DNA of 38,499 nucleotides, taken from a virus. Shown here piece after piece: positions 21,083 to 30,047 of the stretch. Within the stretch, counting starts at the first letter, position 1. Each line of letters starts with the position of its first letter. The DNA is taken from IMG/VR virus record IMGVR_UViG_3300047553_000388, positions 1 through 38,499 of that record; one strand, given 5' to 3'. The notes under the pieces were generated by a model, which was not told where the DNA came from, made no database searches, and saw nothing but the letters and a program-made list of their open reading frames with translations. Position numbers and translations under genes: made by a program.

Positions 21083-22402
21083 TTACAACCCGAACAGCTT
21101 GCCGAGGGCGCTGCCCGCCTTGGCATCGGCGAGGATACCCCCCAGCCCCGTCAGCGCGCCGCCGATGGTCGCCGCCGTGCTGGGCTTGTATTCCTGCTGG
21201 TAGCCCAGCGGGACGATGCCGTACTCCTGCGAGGCGGTTGGCACCGCCCCGGCAGTGCCCTTGAACGTCGCCATCGCGTTGTTGATCTGCTCTTGGTTGT
21301 AGCCCTGCTGGCGCAGGAAGTCGCCGTAGGCGAGGTCGAGGTTCTTCTGCGCCTGAGCCTGCTGCTGCGCGCCGACGCCCTGCATGGCCTCCGCGCCCCG
21401 GAGGCCGAGGGTCTGCGCGGTCCCTGCGAGGGCGCCAAGCTGCTCCGCCGCGCCAAGCTGGCGGGTGATGTCCTCGCCGCCGATGGCGCCGATCTGCGAG
21501 CCGATGTCGGTGAGCGTGCGCTGCTGCTGGTTGGTGAGGGTGCCGTAGGTCTGCCCGATGTCGGCCATCTGGCGGCCAGCCTGCGCCAGCGCGCCCTGCT
21601 GCTGGGTGCCGAGTGCGCCCGCCGTCGAGGCGAGCTGCGCCTGCCGCGCGAGGTCGCCAGCCGACAGTTCCGCCGCCTGACCGTAGCCCTGCTGGAGGGC
21701 CTGCGTCTGCTGCGCGAGGGCGGCCTCCTGCGTGTCGCGGATGGCGCGGGCGGTGTCGGTCATCATGCCCGAGGGCGTCCCGGCGCCGTCGCGACCGCCG
21801 TAGCCAAGCTGGCCAGCGGCGATGTAGCGGCCCTCGATGCCGGGCATGATGTTCTCAGACAGGTTGCGCTGGGCGAGCTGCCCGATGCGGTTGACCACCT
21901 GCTCCGTGTAGGGGTTCATGTACTGGCCGATGTTGGCAACGCTCGTCTGCCCGGCTTGGCCGAGGAACGGCTGCGCGGCCTGCATGCCCAGCGCCTGCGT
22001 GCTCTGGCCGGTGAGCTGCGCGCCCTGCTGCAGGCCCGGAGTGGCCGCCGTGACACCGCTCATGCCTGCCGCCTGCCCGAAGTAGGGCTGCGCGCCGCCC
22101 AGCGCGTTCTGGCCCATGAGGTTCTGCGTCGCGCCGGTCGCCGCCTGCAGGCCGGGCTGGTAGGCCGTGGCGGCAGGCCCCGTCATGGCGAAGCCCTGCT
22201 GCTGCGCGGGCGAGAACTCGGCGACGCGCGGACCCTGATAGGTCTCGTAGGGCCGGTTCAGGAGCGCCTGCTGGTTGGACAGCAGTTGCATGGCGTAGTT
22301 GCTGTACCACTCGGGCAGGACAGTCTCGCTCTGCGTCGCCTTCAGGGCCGAGCCGGAGGGTATCTTGGCACCCTCAGTCAGGAAGGAGGAGATGTCGACC
22401 AT
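21083..22402 (-). CDS. Gln/Ala/Gly-rich internal virion protein
   Basis: This 439-residue protein starts MVDISSFLTEGAKIP, then LPEWYSNYAMQLLSNQQALLNRPYETYQGPRVAEFSP, and becomes rich in Gln, Ala and Gly with many short helices. Proteins with this opening and Gln-rich body are typical of podophage ejection modules, in particular internal proteins next to tail genes. A conserved-looking patch around residues 165-210 (YMNPYTEQVVNRIGQLAQRN) may be the folded part. It overlaps its upstream gene by TAATG. Confidence 0.65.
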   Translation of the reverse strand: MVDISSFLTEGAKIPSGSALKATQSETVLPEWYSNYAMQLLSNQQALLNRPYETYQGPRVAEFSPAQQQGFAMTGPAATAYQPGLQAATGATQNLMGQNALGGAQPYFGQAAGMSGVTAATPGLQQGAQLTGQSTQALGMQAAQPFLGQAGQTSVANIGQYMNPYTEQVVNRIGQLAQRNLSENIMPGIEGRYIAAGQLGYGGRDGAGTPSGMMTDTARAIRDTQEAALAQQTQALQQGYGQAAELSAGDLARQAQLASTAGALGTQQQGALAQAGRQMADIGQTYGTLTNQQQRTLTDIGSQIGAIGGEDITRQLGAAEQLGALAGTAQTLGLRGAEAMQGVGAQQQAQAQKNLDLAYGDFLRQQGYNQEQINNAMATFKGTAGAVPTASQEYGIVPLGYQQEYKPSTAATIGGALTGLGGILADAKAGSALGKLFGL

Positions 22403-24312
22403 TAGCGGCGGCCTTTCTTGAGGTACTGTTCGGGCTTCTTCGCGTTGTCGCTGAACTTGCCCTTGGAGAGCGCGCGGCCCTTGTGCTTGCGGATGTTGAC
22501 GCGGAACTTGTCGAGCGCGTCAGCGCCCGCCTTGGTCGAGCCGTTGCCGAGCATGGCCACGGTCTCCGCGTCGATGACGTACTCGCCGTCGGAGAGCATC
22601 GCCGGTATCTTGTCGTCGCGCCCGTCGCCGGGGCCGCCGACAGCGTAGCCGCCCTCGGCCATGTTTTCGAGGCCCTTAAACGGCACCTCGTAGCCGGTGT
22701 AGGCCGTGCTGGTGTTGCGCGGCCCGGCGGGGATGTTGCTGCGGAACGACTGCTCGGGGCCGTAGCCGTAGCGGTAATAGTCCTGCGTGCTGGCGAGGCC
22801 CTGACCGCCGAGGTCGGCAGCCGTGCGCGGCCCGGCACCGGCAGCGAGGCCGGGCATGCTAGGAGCCGGAAGCGGCTTGTTGAAAGTCGAGGAGCCAGTG
22901 CCGCCGAAGAGACCGGCGGGGATTGTGCCCTGCTTCGCGCCGGAACCACCGCCGCCAAACAGGTCGCCGACAAGGCCGAGGCCAAGGCCGCCGAGGCGCA
23001 GGTAGTTGACGATGTCGTCGAGCGTGGTGTTCTTGTCATCGAGAGCCTTGTCGAAGTCCTTCTCCAAGGCCGTCGTGTCAGTCGCACCACCGGGCAGCAG
23101 CGACGGCAGCGCCCCCGCAACGCCAGCGCCGAGGTTCACAGGCGGTTGCTTGGGCGCGGCGGTAACCGTAAGGTCGCCGGGCGCGGCAGGAGCACCGCCG
23201 ACATTGATAGGCAGCCGGGTCGTGCCGAGGTTGGGAGCAACCCCGCGATTGGCGGCGGTAACGAGGAGGTCACCGAGGCCGCCAGCCGCACCAGCGCCTG
23301 CGTTGCCCAGCGCGCCTCCCAGACCTTGAGCCGCCTCCTTGGCCGCCATGTCGGCTGCGATGCCGCTGACGTCTTTGCCGACGAGAGTGCCATCTGGCGT
23401 CTTCGGCCCCAGCAACTCACCGCCGAGGAACGACAGGCCACCAGCAGCAACGCCGCCGAGCAGCGCGTTCTTCAGGTTCTGGCCGGTGGCGAGGCCACCC
23501 GCCGTCGTGCCGAGGCCGGTGCCAAGAGCGGTCGCGGCATTAGCACCGAGGCCCGCTCCTTGGAGCGCAGGCCCCAGCAACTGGCCGCCCGCAGCCGACA
23601 GGCCGCCCATGACCGCGCCCTTGAGCGGGTCGCGCCCGGCGAGAGCGGCACCTGCGCCACCCGCAAGCGCGGTGGTGGCGATGGGGCCGAGGAACTGCAG
23701 GCCGGGGATCAGGGCGGTGGCGATGGGCAGCGCCGTGCCGACAACCTTGCCGATCTTCGACAGCGTGCTCTTCGCCGGGTCATCATCAGCCACGCGGCTC
23801 CACTGGCCGGTGGCGGGGTCGAGCATCTCGACGCCCCAGTTGGCCTTCTTGCCCTTGGTGGCGGACAAGTCCTGCGCCATGGAGTAGACGTTCTTCAGGC
23901 CCTCTTCGCCCGCGCCCGTGTAGAGGACGCGGTCCTTGCCCTTCTCGTTGATGAAGCGATACTGCGCGTTCGGGTCGAGCGGCACGAAACCGGTGGACGT
24001 CTCCGTTGCGCCCTTCTTGCCGATCTCTTTGGCCTTGATGCTGGCGGGGTTGCCCTTGTTCGTGACGAACTGCAGTCCCGACAGGCCGTCCATCTGCGCC
24101 AGTTGGACGCTCAGGGGGTCGAGGCCGCTCGTCGGCCGCGCGTACTGCGGCTTCGTCCCCTGCCACGCCGCCGGGCGGCTACCGAGGCCCACGGGCGCTA
24201 CCGCAGGAACGTTGGTTGCCGCAGCCAGAGCCGTCGGCTCCTCGGAGTACGCGCGAGGTGCAATGCCGCTATAGAGGCTGTTTGTCATACCGGGAACGTA
24301 GAAAGCAACCAT
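22402..24312 (-). CDS. Glycine-zipper virion protein with DGRDDKIPAMLSDGEYVIDA tail
   Basis: This protein of about 636 residues has three zones: an N-terminal soluble domain (to about 180), a central Gly/Ala-rich hydrophobic zone of about 150 residues with glycine-zipper spacing (IATALIPGLQFLGPIATTAL, AGGAGAALAG, LGLGAN-type repeats), and a C-terminal region with DGRDDKIPAMLSDGEYVIDA, seen in many phage tail or internal proteins. The middle could form a membrane-spanning assembly during DNA entry. Two (G)DL(T/L)VTA motifs lie at 23254-23274 and 23158-23178. ATG 24312 is used, overlapping the upstream TGA as TGATG. Role as an ejection or tail-associated protein is inferred. Confidence 0.65.
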   Translation of the reverse strand: MVAFYVPGMTNSLYSGIAPRAYSEEPTALAAATNVPAVAPVGLGSRPAAWQGTKPQYARPTSGLDPLSVQLAQMDGLSGLQFVTNKGNPASIKAKEIGKKGATETSTGFVPLDPNAQYRFINEKGKDRVLYTGAGEEGLKNVYSMAQDLSATKGKKANWGVEMLDPATGQWSRVADDDPAKSTLSKIGKVVGTALPIATALIPGLQFLGPIATTALAGGAGAALAGRDPLKGAVMGGLSAAGGQLLGPALQGAGLGANAATALGTGLGTTAGGLATGQNLKNALLGGVAAGGLSFLGGELLGPKTPDGTLVGKDVSGIAADMAAKEAAQGLGGALGNAGAGAAGGLGDLLVTAANRGVAPNLGTTRLPINVGGAPAAPGDLTVTAAPKQPPVNLGAGVAGALPSLLPGGATDTTALEKDFDKALDDKNTTLDDIVNYLRLGGLGLGLVGDLFGGGGSGAKQGTIPAGLFGGTGSSTFNKPLPAPSMPGLAAGAGPRTAADLGGQGLASTQDYYRYGYGPEQSFRSNIPAGPRNTSTAYTGYEVPFKGLENMAEGGYAVGGPGDGRDDKIPAMLSDGEYVIDAETVAMLGNGSTKAGADALDKFRVNIRKHKGRALSKGKFSDNAKKPEQYLKKGRR

Positions 24313-24557
24313 CAACCCGCACCTTCAAGCATCGGAAATACGCGAACGGCCCATTCGCGCCAGTCCGAAAACTGATAAGGATCAGGGAGGACGCGCTGCG
24401 CAAAGTCCGGCGCGCGTACAAGTCCTACCGCCCAGTCCTGCCACTGAGCCTCCGGGCCAGCTCGCCCGAATGCCCAGTTGTCATTGAGGTTCAATATAGC
24501 AGCATCCGCCCACTGCTGCCAAGTCATGGTTAGCGGATTTACCGCGCCGCGTGACAT
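24312..24557 (-). CDS. Small tryptophan-rich virion-cluster protein
   Basis: This 81-residue protein is rich in Trp (WQQWADAAILNLNDNWAF, EAQWQDWAVGL, SDWREWAVRVF). No signal or membrane segment is seen. It sits between the nozzle-like and glycine-zipper proteins, with 1-3 base overlaps on both sides, so it is translated with them. Function unknown; it could be a small structural or scaffold-like partner. Confidence 0.6.
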   Translation of the reverse strand: MSRGAVNPLTMTWQQWADAAILNLNDNWAFGRAGPEAQWQDWAVGLVRAPDFAQRVLPDPYQFSDWREWAVRVFPMLEGAG

Positions 24558-26182
24558 TAGCCGAGGACCGTGCCGTCGCCGGGCTGGACGTGTGCCAGCA
24601 CCAAGCCCATCTGGTAATCTCCGCCGATGCAGTTGCTCTCGAAGCGGAAGCGTAGTTCACGCCGCTGCGTCTTGAAGAATACGACTTGCTCTTGCGGCGT
24701 CGAGGCGTCCTCGGGGATCGTCATGATGTCGCCGTTGACCTCCTGCGCGCGGGCGTTGGCGCGGCCACGCACCTGCACCGTCAGCGGCCCAGACTGCACG
24801 AAGTCCGGCTCGAGCAAGAGAACTTGCAGGGCGTTGTTCTTCTGCGACGTCACGGGCAGCGACAGGTCCGCCGTCTCGAAGTAGCTCTGCACTGGGTTCT
24901 CGTCGATGCCGTCGATCTCGTCGGTGCCGACCTCATGCACCCAGAACTTGTAGCGCGGCTCGCCGCTCTCCTCCGTGACGCGGTAGTCTACGCCGTCCTC
25001 GGTGACGCGGATGTCGCCGCCACTCTCAACGATGCGCGTGTCGTCGCCGAGCAGGTACGGCTCGCTGCCTGCCATCAGCGGCTTGCGGAAGACCGCCGGG
25101 AAAACACCCGCGCTGCGCCCGTTATTGGGGAGCGCCGTGTCATACCACGTGTTTTCACGGACATTGAGGATGATGGCGTGGTTCGGCTCGGTGCTGGTGC
25201 CCTTGGGGAAACACCACCAGATTTCACCGTAGCGCGGCACCTTCATCGCGAACACCTTCTGGCGGTAGGCCATGTTGATGTTGTCGAAGAAGAAGTTCTG
25301 GTTCATGTTGTTCTCGATCTCGCGAACAACGCCGTTGAACATCAGGAAGCGGTCGGTGCCGATCCAGTAGAAGATGCCGTCGTACTCAATGACGCAGGCC
25401 GCCGACATGATCGACGTCTGCGAGCTGATGGTGTCGAACTGAAACACCGCCGTGCTGCCGACGTAGCTGCCACGGATCAGGGCGTCCGCCGACCAGAACA
25501 GGCCCGAGGGGCTGTTGCCGGGACCGCCGCGCAGGGGCATGCCCCGGACGATCTTCTGCCCCGTCACGTAGGCGTTGCCCGCCCCGCTGCCCGTGAAGTC
25601 GTCCGGGGCGTTCGGCACGGACCACGCGACGTAGCCGTCATTGCCGAACGCGAATGTGTAGGGCGGCAGCGTGACGACGCCGCCCGTGCAACTGAAGTTC
25701 GCAGGCACGGCGGTGACGCGCGTCAGCACGCCCGTGCCGAGCAGGTCGCCGACGAACAGCTCGCCGCCCGTGCTGTTGCAGATGCAGTTGAGGTTCGGCG
25801 CGACCTGCGCGACGAGTTGGTTGCCGTTCGTGGTGTCGTAGGACACGTCGAACTGCCACATGTTTGCGGCGCTGGCAGTGAAGCTGCTGGTCGGCGTGCG
25901 GTCGGTGATGACGCTCGTGTTGTACGTGCCGTCGATGTAGAAGCGCTCGACCTTGTTGGCAGAGCCGCCGTGGATGTACGTCAGGTTGTCCTGCGTGTAC
26001 TCGAGGAGGGTGCGGACCTGCCCCTCAAGATACTTGTTGATAGAGCGGTAGCCGCCCATCTTGCGCGGCAGGCCGCGCTGGAAGCGGCACCACTGACCGT
26101 CAACGTAGGCGTCGCCCTCAAACTTGGTGCCGTCCCGCTTGATACCGGGCTGCGACCTGATCTGGACAATGGTCTCGGCCAT
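24557..26182 (-). CDS. Tail nozzle/stabilisation protein-like (beta-propeller)
   Basis: This 541-residue, beta-strand-rich protein begins MAETIVQIRSQPGIKRDGTKFEG, the usual start of podophage nozzle or stabilisation proteins (P22 gp10 / T7 gp12-like role). The middle carries blade-like repeats (SGLFWSADALIRGSYVG, AACVIEYDGIFYWIGTDRF, WWCFPKGTSTEPNHAIIL), and the end is a beta-sandwich (LTVQVRGRANARAQEVNG). Such proteins plug the DNA channel and hold appendages. It lies between adhesin and ejection genes, as expected for a short-tail module. Confidence 0.75.
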   Translation of the reverse strand: MAETIVQIRSQPGIKRDGTKFEGDAYVDGQWCRFQRGLPRKMGGYRSINKYLEGQVRTLLEYTQDNLTYIHGGSANKVERFYIDGTYNTSVITDRTPTSSFTASAANMWQFDVSYDTTNGNQLVAQVAPNLNCICNSTGGELFVGDLLGTGVLTRVTAVPANFSCTGGVVTLPPYTFAFGNDGYVAWSVPNAPDDFTGSGAGNAYVTGQKIVRGMPLRGGPGNSPSGLFWSADALIRGSYVGSTAVFQFDTISSQTSIMSAACVIEYDGIFYWIGTDRFLMFNGVVREIENNMNQNFFFDNINMAYRQKVFAMKVPRYGEIWWCFPKGTSTEPNHAIILNVRENTWYDTALPNNGRSAGVFPAVFRKPLMAGSEPYLLGDDTRIVESGGDIRVTEDGVDYRVTEESGEPRYKFWVHEVGTDEIDGIDENPVQSYFETADLSLPVTSQKNNALQVLLLEPDFVQSGPLTVQVRGRANARAQEVNGDIMTIPEDASTPQEQVVFFKTQRRELRFRFESNCIGGDYQMGLVLAHVQPGDGTVLG

Positions 26183-27069
26183 CAGAGGTCACCCGTATTA
26201 GTAGAGGGGAACGAGCGCGAGGTGCCGGGGTAGATGATGCGGACAGCGCCCTGCGCGCCAGCGCCGCCCGTGCCGGATGAATTGGTGGTATACCAACCCC
26301 CGCCGCCGCCGCCGCCATAGAGGCCCCCGGTAGGCTGCGTGCTTATGCCACCAGCGCTGCCACTAGCGCCTCCGCTCCCCCCACCTCCGGCGGTTGGGAA
26401 CGCGCCACCACTGGCCCCCGCTGTGCCCGAGGTGCCCTCTCCGAGAAGGCCCACGCCGCCGCCCGATGCGCCGTTATATCCCGCAGTGAAAGGCGGCGTC
26501 CCGCTGGGCACATCAATGACGCTGGCGGCTCGGCCACCGCCACCACCACCGCCGCCAGAACCTGCGGTGGGGGAGGTATTGCCCCCCGCACCTCCGTTGC
26601 CAGAATACCCGCCCGCACCGCCGCCGCCGCCGGAGTCGTAGGTGCTCCCGTAAGCCCCTGTGACAGTAAGCGACGCGCCGCCTGCTCCACCGTCGCCGCC
26701 TCCGACACCGCCGCCGGTAGCGCTGACCGATGAAATGAGGGTAGTAGCGCCGCGCCGTACTGCACTGGCACTGCCGCTGGAACCTTGCGAGGTTGACGAG
26801 GTCGCCGTGTTTGCGCCCGCGCCGCCAGCGCCTACGTCTACCGTAAGCGTCTCGCCGGGTGTGACGCTGATATTGTTGAGATACCGCAGACTACCACCGC
26901 TGCCACCGCCGCGCGCGCCGCCGTTACCGCCGCTAACGCAAACGACGGAGATCGAAGTCACGCCAGCGGGAACGACCCAGCTAGTGCTGCCAACGGTGGT
27001 GAATGCCTGCTGACCGACGGGGCCGCCTATGCCTCCCGACCCCGCCATGGCGCACATGACGCCAGTCAT
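26182..27069 (-). CDS. Glycine-rich receptor-binding adhesin
   Basis: This 295-residue protein starts at ATG 27069 (overlapping the upstream TGA). The N-terminus is FTTVGSTSWVVPAGVTSISV, a beta domain seen at the start of glycine-rich adhesins. The rest is a polyglycine body (runs such as GGGVGGGDGGAGG and SGGGGGGG) interrupted by variable polar stretches, ending GAVRIIYP. T-even gp38-type adhesins use polyglycine-helix bundles whose loops contact the receptor. A second glycine-rich protein lies at the right edge of the window, so this phage carries at least two. Confidence 0.75.
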   Translation of the reverse strand: MTGVMCAMAGSGGIGGPVGQQAFTTVGSTSWVVPAGVTSISVVCVSGGNGGARGGGSGGSLRYLNNISVTPGETLTVDVGAGGAGANTATSSTSQGSSGSASAVRRGATTLISSVSATGGGVGGGDGGAGGASLTVTGAYGSTYDSGGGGGAGGYSGNGGAGGNTSPTAGSGGGGGGGGRAASVIDVPSGTPPFTAGYNGASGGGVGLLGEGTSGTAGASGGAFPTAGGGGSGGASGSAGGISTQPTGGLYGGGGGGGWYTTNSSGTGGAGAQGAVRIIYPGTSRSFPSTNTGDL

Positions 27070-28877
27070 CAGCTTACGTTCCCGCTGACCACCCAAGTCG
27101 TCGAGGCGACCTTGACGCAGGTGGCGAGGCCGTAGGCCGCCAGTGTCCGAGAGCCGGTGTTAGTGCTGCCAGCCAGCCGCAGCGTGTCGGTGGTGATGGA
27201 GATCGTCTGGCTGGAGCCGCTGTTGTTGAACAGCACGATGGCGGTGCCCACCGGGAAAGCCACAGAGCCGTTGGCGGGGACGACGAAGCCGCCCGTCGTG
27301 TTGCTGACGTGCTTGCCAGCGTCGGCCAGCGCCAGCGTGTACGCGCCGGTCTGTGCGTTCTGCGGGAGACCCCGGAAGCCGAGGCTGTCTGCCGCGATGG
27401 TGCCGGTCGCCGTAATCGTGACGTCCTGATCCAGCGCCGTGATGTCGGTGTTCGCACCCGACGCGGCGGCGCTGATCGCCGAGCGGAACGTTGCCGCGTC
27501 AAGAGCGCTGACGGTGTTGTCGGCGTTCATGCGCAGGAACGTGATCGCGCCGGGGTTCGTCAGGGTGAAGATGTTCGCCCCGACGGTAGTCGCGCCGAGG
27601 TTAGACCGGGCGGTGGCGGCGTCGCTGGCACCCGTGCCGCCGTTGGCAACGGGCAGCGTGCCGCTGACGTCGGTCGTCAGGACGACCTTGCCCCACGCCG
27701 GGGCTACGCCGACGCCACCGGAGCGCAGTACGTTGCCGACCGCGACGTCTGACAGCTTGGCAAGCGTCGTGGCGCTGTTGGCGTACAGCAGGTCGCCGAT
27801 GGTGTAGCTGGTGATGCCCGTGCCGCCGTCCGTGACGCCGACCGGCAGCGAGATGGTCGCCGTGTCGGCGTCGACCACGTTGGTGCCGTTGCAGTAGTAA
27901 ATGCCGCGCGTGCCTTGGCCGACGCCGACAGGCGTGCCACCGCTGGTCTGCAGGTAGAAGTTGTAGGCCCCGGTCGTAGCGTTGTCGACCCAGTACTGCT
28001 GGACCGTCGCGGGGACGACAACGTACTGGTCGGCCGACAGCGTGCCGACGAACTTGTAGGCGATGCGGTTCAACTCGCTGCCCGTGAGCGTGTAGGTGCC
28101 GCCCGTGACGCTGATCGACGTGTAGTCGAAGGCGAAGACCGCCTCTTGGCCCAGCCCCAGCGTGTACCACGTCAGGCCGTCGGTCAGGAGGTTGGTGCTC
28201 TCGCCCGGTCGCAGCGCGAGGCTGGGCAGGTCGTCGATGGTCTCGCTGCCCGCCGCGTCGACAGTCAGGTCGCCGCCGCCGCTGTTGCGCACCGCGACGA
28301 AGAAGTTGTTGCCGACGGTCGCCGCGCTGAGGAGGTTCAGCGTGCCGGTGCCCGTGCCGGTCCAGACGAGGGCCGAGGCGCGGTCGGTGGCCAGCAGCGT
28401 GCGCGGGCTGCTGTTGAACGTCGTCACCGGCAGCGACTGCGAGAGCGTGTTCGACGTGACGGTCAGGCCGTAGCCCGCCAGCGCCGAGGCCTGCACAGTC
28501 GCGGTCGACGCGCCGTAGCGGAAGACGCGCCAAGTGCCAGCCGCCGTGCTGGTGTTGGACAGGTAGACCTGCCACTGCTCGCCGACGCCCACCGTGGCGA
28601 TGGTGCTGCCGCCGTAGTCCTTGACGAGGAAGCTGTTCGTGCTGGCGGGCAGGTTGTTGAACAGGATCGTCTGCCCCGCGCCCGTCTGCGTGGCGTCGGG
28701 CAGCGTGACGCTGTAGGAGCCACTCGTCGTGACGTCGATGATGCGCGCCGCCGGGTTCGACGGGTCGTTGCTCTCAAGCGGCCACTCCAGCGCCTTGTCG
28801 GCGGAGAGGGCCAGCGCCAGATAGGACACGTCCGAGGGGTAGATCGTCGTGCCGCCGAAGACCTGCGTGTAACTCAT
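27069..28877 (-). CDS. Long tail-fibre protein with fibre repeats
   Basis: This 602-residue, Ser/Thr/Gly-rich beta protein has phage fibre repeats such as LPVANGGTGASDAATARSNL and VTDGGTGITSYTIGDLLYAN, and a C-terminus ending WVVSGNVS. The N-terminal 120 residues (FGGTTIYPSDVSYLALALSA) are likely the part that docks to the tail. Fibre repeats of this type form trimeric beta structures that present the receptor-binding tip. It sits beside the glycine-rich adhesin and the adaptor gene and overlaps both by 1-4 bp. Confidence 0.8.
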   Translation of the reverse strand: MSYTQVFGGTTIYPSDVSYLALALSADKALEWPLESNDPSNPAARIIDVTTSGSYSVTLPDATQTGAGQTILFNNLPASTNSFLVKDYGGSTIATVGVGEQWQVYLSNTSTAAGTWRVFRYGASTATVQASALAGYGLTVTSNTLSQSLPVTTFNSSPRTLLATDRASALVWTGTGTGTLNLLSAATVGNNFFVAVRNSGGGDLTVDAAGSETIDDLPSLALRPGESTNLLTDGLTWYTLGLGQEAVFAFDYTSISVTGGTYTLTGSELNRIAYKFVGTLSADQYVVVPATVQQYWVDNATTGAYNFYLQTSGGTPVGVGQGTRGIYYCNGTNVVDADTATISLPVGVTDGGTGITSYTIGDLLYANSATTLAKLSDVAVGNVLRSGGVGVAPAWGKVVLTTDVSGTLPVANGGTGASDAATARSNLGATTVGANIFTLTNPGAITFLRMNADNTVSALDAATFRSAISAAASGANTDITALDQDVTITATGTIAADSLGFRGLPQNAQTGAYTLALADAGKHVSNTTGGFVVPANGSVAFPVGTAIVLFNNSGSSQTISITTDTLRLAGSTNTGSRTLAAYGLATCVKVASTTWVVSGNVS

Positions 28878-29527
28878 GCTTCTTTCCTCACGGCAGAGCG
28901 GTCAAGTATCTTGGCGAGGTCTTCGCCGTTGAGCATGGCCGCCGAGCGGTCGTACATGGACTGCCAGACCGGGATGCGCTCGTCGTTCTTCAGGAACGGG
29001 GTGGCCTCCAGCAGCGCCCCGTAGAGCAGGAGCTGCGGCGCGTATTCGGTCAGCCAGTTGGTCTGCGTCGTGTCGTCGAGCAGCGGCGGCAGCTCGTAGT
29101 ACAGGATTTCGATGGGGTAGGCCGCGTCGGGCGTCGGCGCGATAAGCCAGTGACTGTAGTCATAGTCGCTGTAGAATACCGGCTCCGCCGTCTCGCTCTC
29201 ATCCGGCCAGTAGCTGCGCAGGTACTCGTAGTCGCGGGTGAAGAGCGTCTTGCGCTTGGTGTTGCCGACGCCCGTGCCGATGTTGAGCGAGACCGTGTCG
29301 CGCCAGCGGTCGGGCTTGTCGTAGACCGACTGGCCCTGATTGAGCGTCGTCGTGACGACGTTGATGAAGCCCTGCACCTTCAGTTCGCGGGCGATGCGCC
29401 GCTCTGCGAGGTTGATAAGGCGCGGGATTTGCTCGAAGACGACGGGGTCGGACGCAAGCGTCGCGCCGCGCTCGAGGTAGCGCTGCACGTCCTGCTTCAG
29501 CGTCGCGAAGGTCATCGTGGTTGCCAT
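28874..29527 (-). CDS. Head-tail adaptor (SU10-type/gp11-like)
   Basis: This 217-residue, mostly helical protein begins MATTMTFATLKQDVQRYLERG, with IPRLINLAERRIARELKVQGF, then YLRSYWPD, a beta hairpin (YPIEILYYELPPLL) and C-terminal helices (LLLYGALLEATPFLKNDERI). This matches the adaptor family (SU10-type/tail tubular A-like) that binds below the portal as a dodecamer and joins the tail nozzle. Its place beside the fibre and spanin genes fits. Start ATG 29527. Confidence 0.8.
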   Translation of the reverse strand: MATTMTFATLKQDVQRYLERGATLASDPVVFEQIPRLINLAERRIARELKVQGFINVVTTTLNQGQSVYDKPDRWRDTVSLNIGTGVGNTKRKTLFTRDYEYLRSYWPDESETAEPVFYSDYDYSHWLIAPTPDAAYPIEILYYELPPLLDDTTQTNWLTEYAPQLLLYGALLEATPFLKNDERIPVWQSMYDRSAAMLNGEDLAKILDRSAVRKEA

Positions 29528-29542
29528 GGCCTTACCCCTATA

Positions 29543-29803
29543 TCACTTTTCACCGGCTTTGACAGCCTCACGCCACGCGTCGACTGTCAAGCGGTGTTTA
29601 ACGGCACAATCCTCGTAGGCGGCCAGCACGTCGACCTCCCACTGCAGGCGGTCAGGGTCGAGCAGCGGCTCCGGCACCGTCGGCAGCATCCGACACGGCG
29701 ACGACAGGTTGGCCGGTGGCAGCGGCATTGACACTGGCGACACGGCCTTGGAGCACCCCGACGCCAGCAGGAGGCACGGCACAATCAGAAGGCACCTCAA
29801 CAT
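29543..29803 (-). CDS. Rz1-like outer-membrane spanin lipoprotein
   Basis: This 86-residue protein has a signal peptide and lipobox: MLRCLLIVPCLLLASGC, cleaved before Cys17, so it would be anchored in the outer membrane. It is Pro-rich (VSPVSMPLPPANLSSP), as usual for Rz1 proteins. It starts inside the Rz-like gene in a different frame and runs past its end, the nested-overlapping layout of many phages. With the inner-membrane partner it would fuse the membranes in the last step of lysis. The ATG is at 29803 of the minus strand. Confidence 0.8.
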   Translation of the reverse strand: MLRCLLIVPCLLLASGCSKAVSPVSMPLPPANLSSPCRMLPTVPEPLLDPDRLQWEVDVLAAYEDCAVKHRLTVDAWREAVKAGEK

Positions 29804-30047
29804 TGCGGTATATCTCCCTGATAGTGTTACGCGTCTCGATGTTCGTGGTCTCCGCGCCGCCGCGCCAGTCCTCGTAGCCAGTCGACGCGCCGTCGATCTT
29901 GGCCTGCATTTCCTTGCGAAGCTGGTCGGCACGCACGACCGCCGCCAAAGCGTCGGCGTCCGCCTTCCAATCACGTACCGACCAGCCAGCGAAAAGTCCT
30001 ACCATAAGTGCGCCGCCCGCGCCCCACAAAAGTAGAGGGTTAATCAT
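29652..30047 (-). CDS. Rz-like inner-membrane spanin
   Basis: This 131-residue protein has a single N-terminal membrane segment (LLLWGAGGALMVGLFAGWSV, about 5-24), followed by a charged coiled-coil-prone stretch (RDWKADADALAAVVRADQLR) in the periplasm. This is the i-spanin plan. The Rz1-like gene is nested in its 3' half. The C-terminal third is Ala/Val-rich and probably shaped by the overlap. It overlaps the holin-type gene by 8 bp, so lysis genes run holin, Rz, Rz1 after the endolysin. Confidence 0.75.
   Translation of the reverse strand: MINPLLLWGAGGALMVGLFAGWSVRDWKADADALAAVVRADQLRKEMQAKIDGASTGYEDWRGGAETTNIETRNTIREIYRNVEVPSDCAVPPAGVGVLQGRVASVNAAATGQPVVAVSDAADGAGAAARP

Noticed and set aside
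22483-24375. Plus-strand open frame of 630 codons
   Set aside because: It is antisense to the glycine-zipper virion protein and has the same codon-bias shadow pattern and no recognisable motif.
24686-26233. Plus-strand open frame of 515 codons
   Set aside because: It is antisense to the nozzle-like protein. The Val/Arg/Asp-rich sequence has no domain and no upstream signals.
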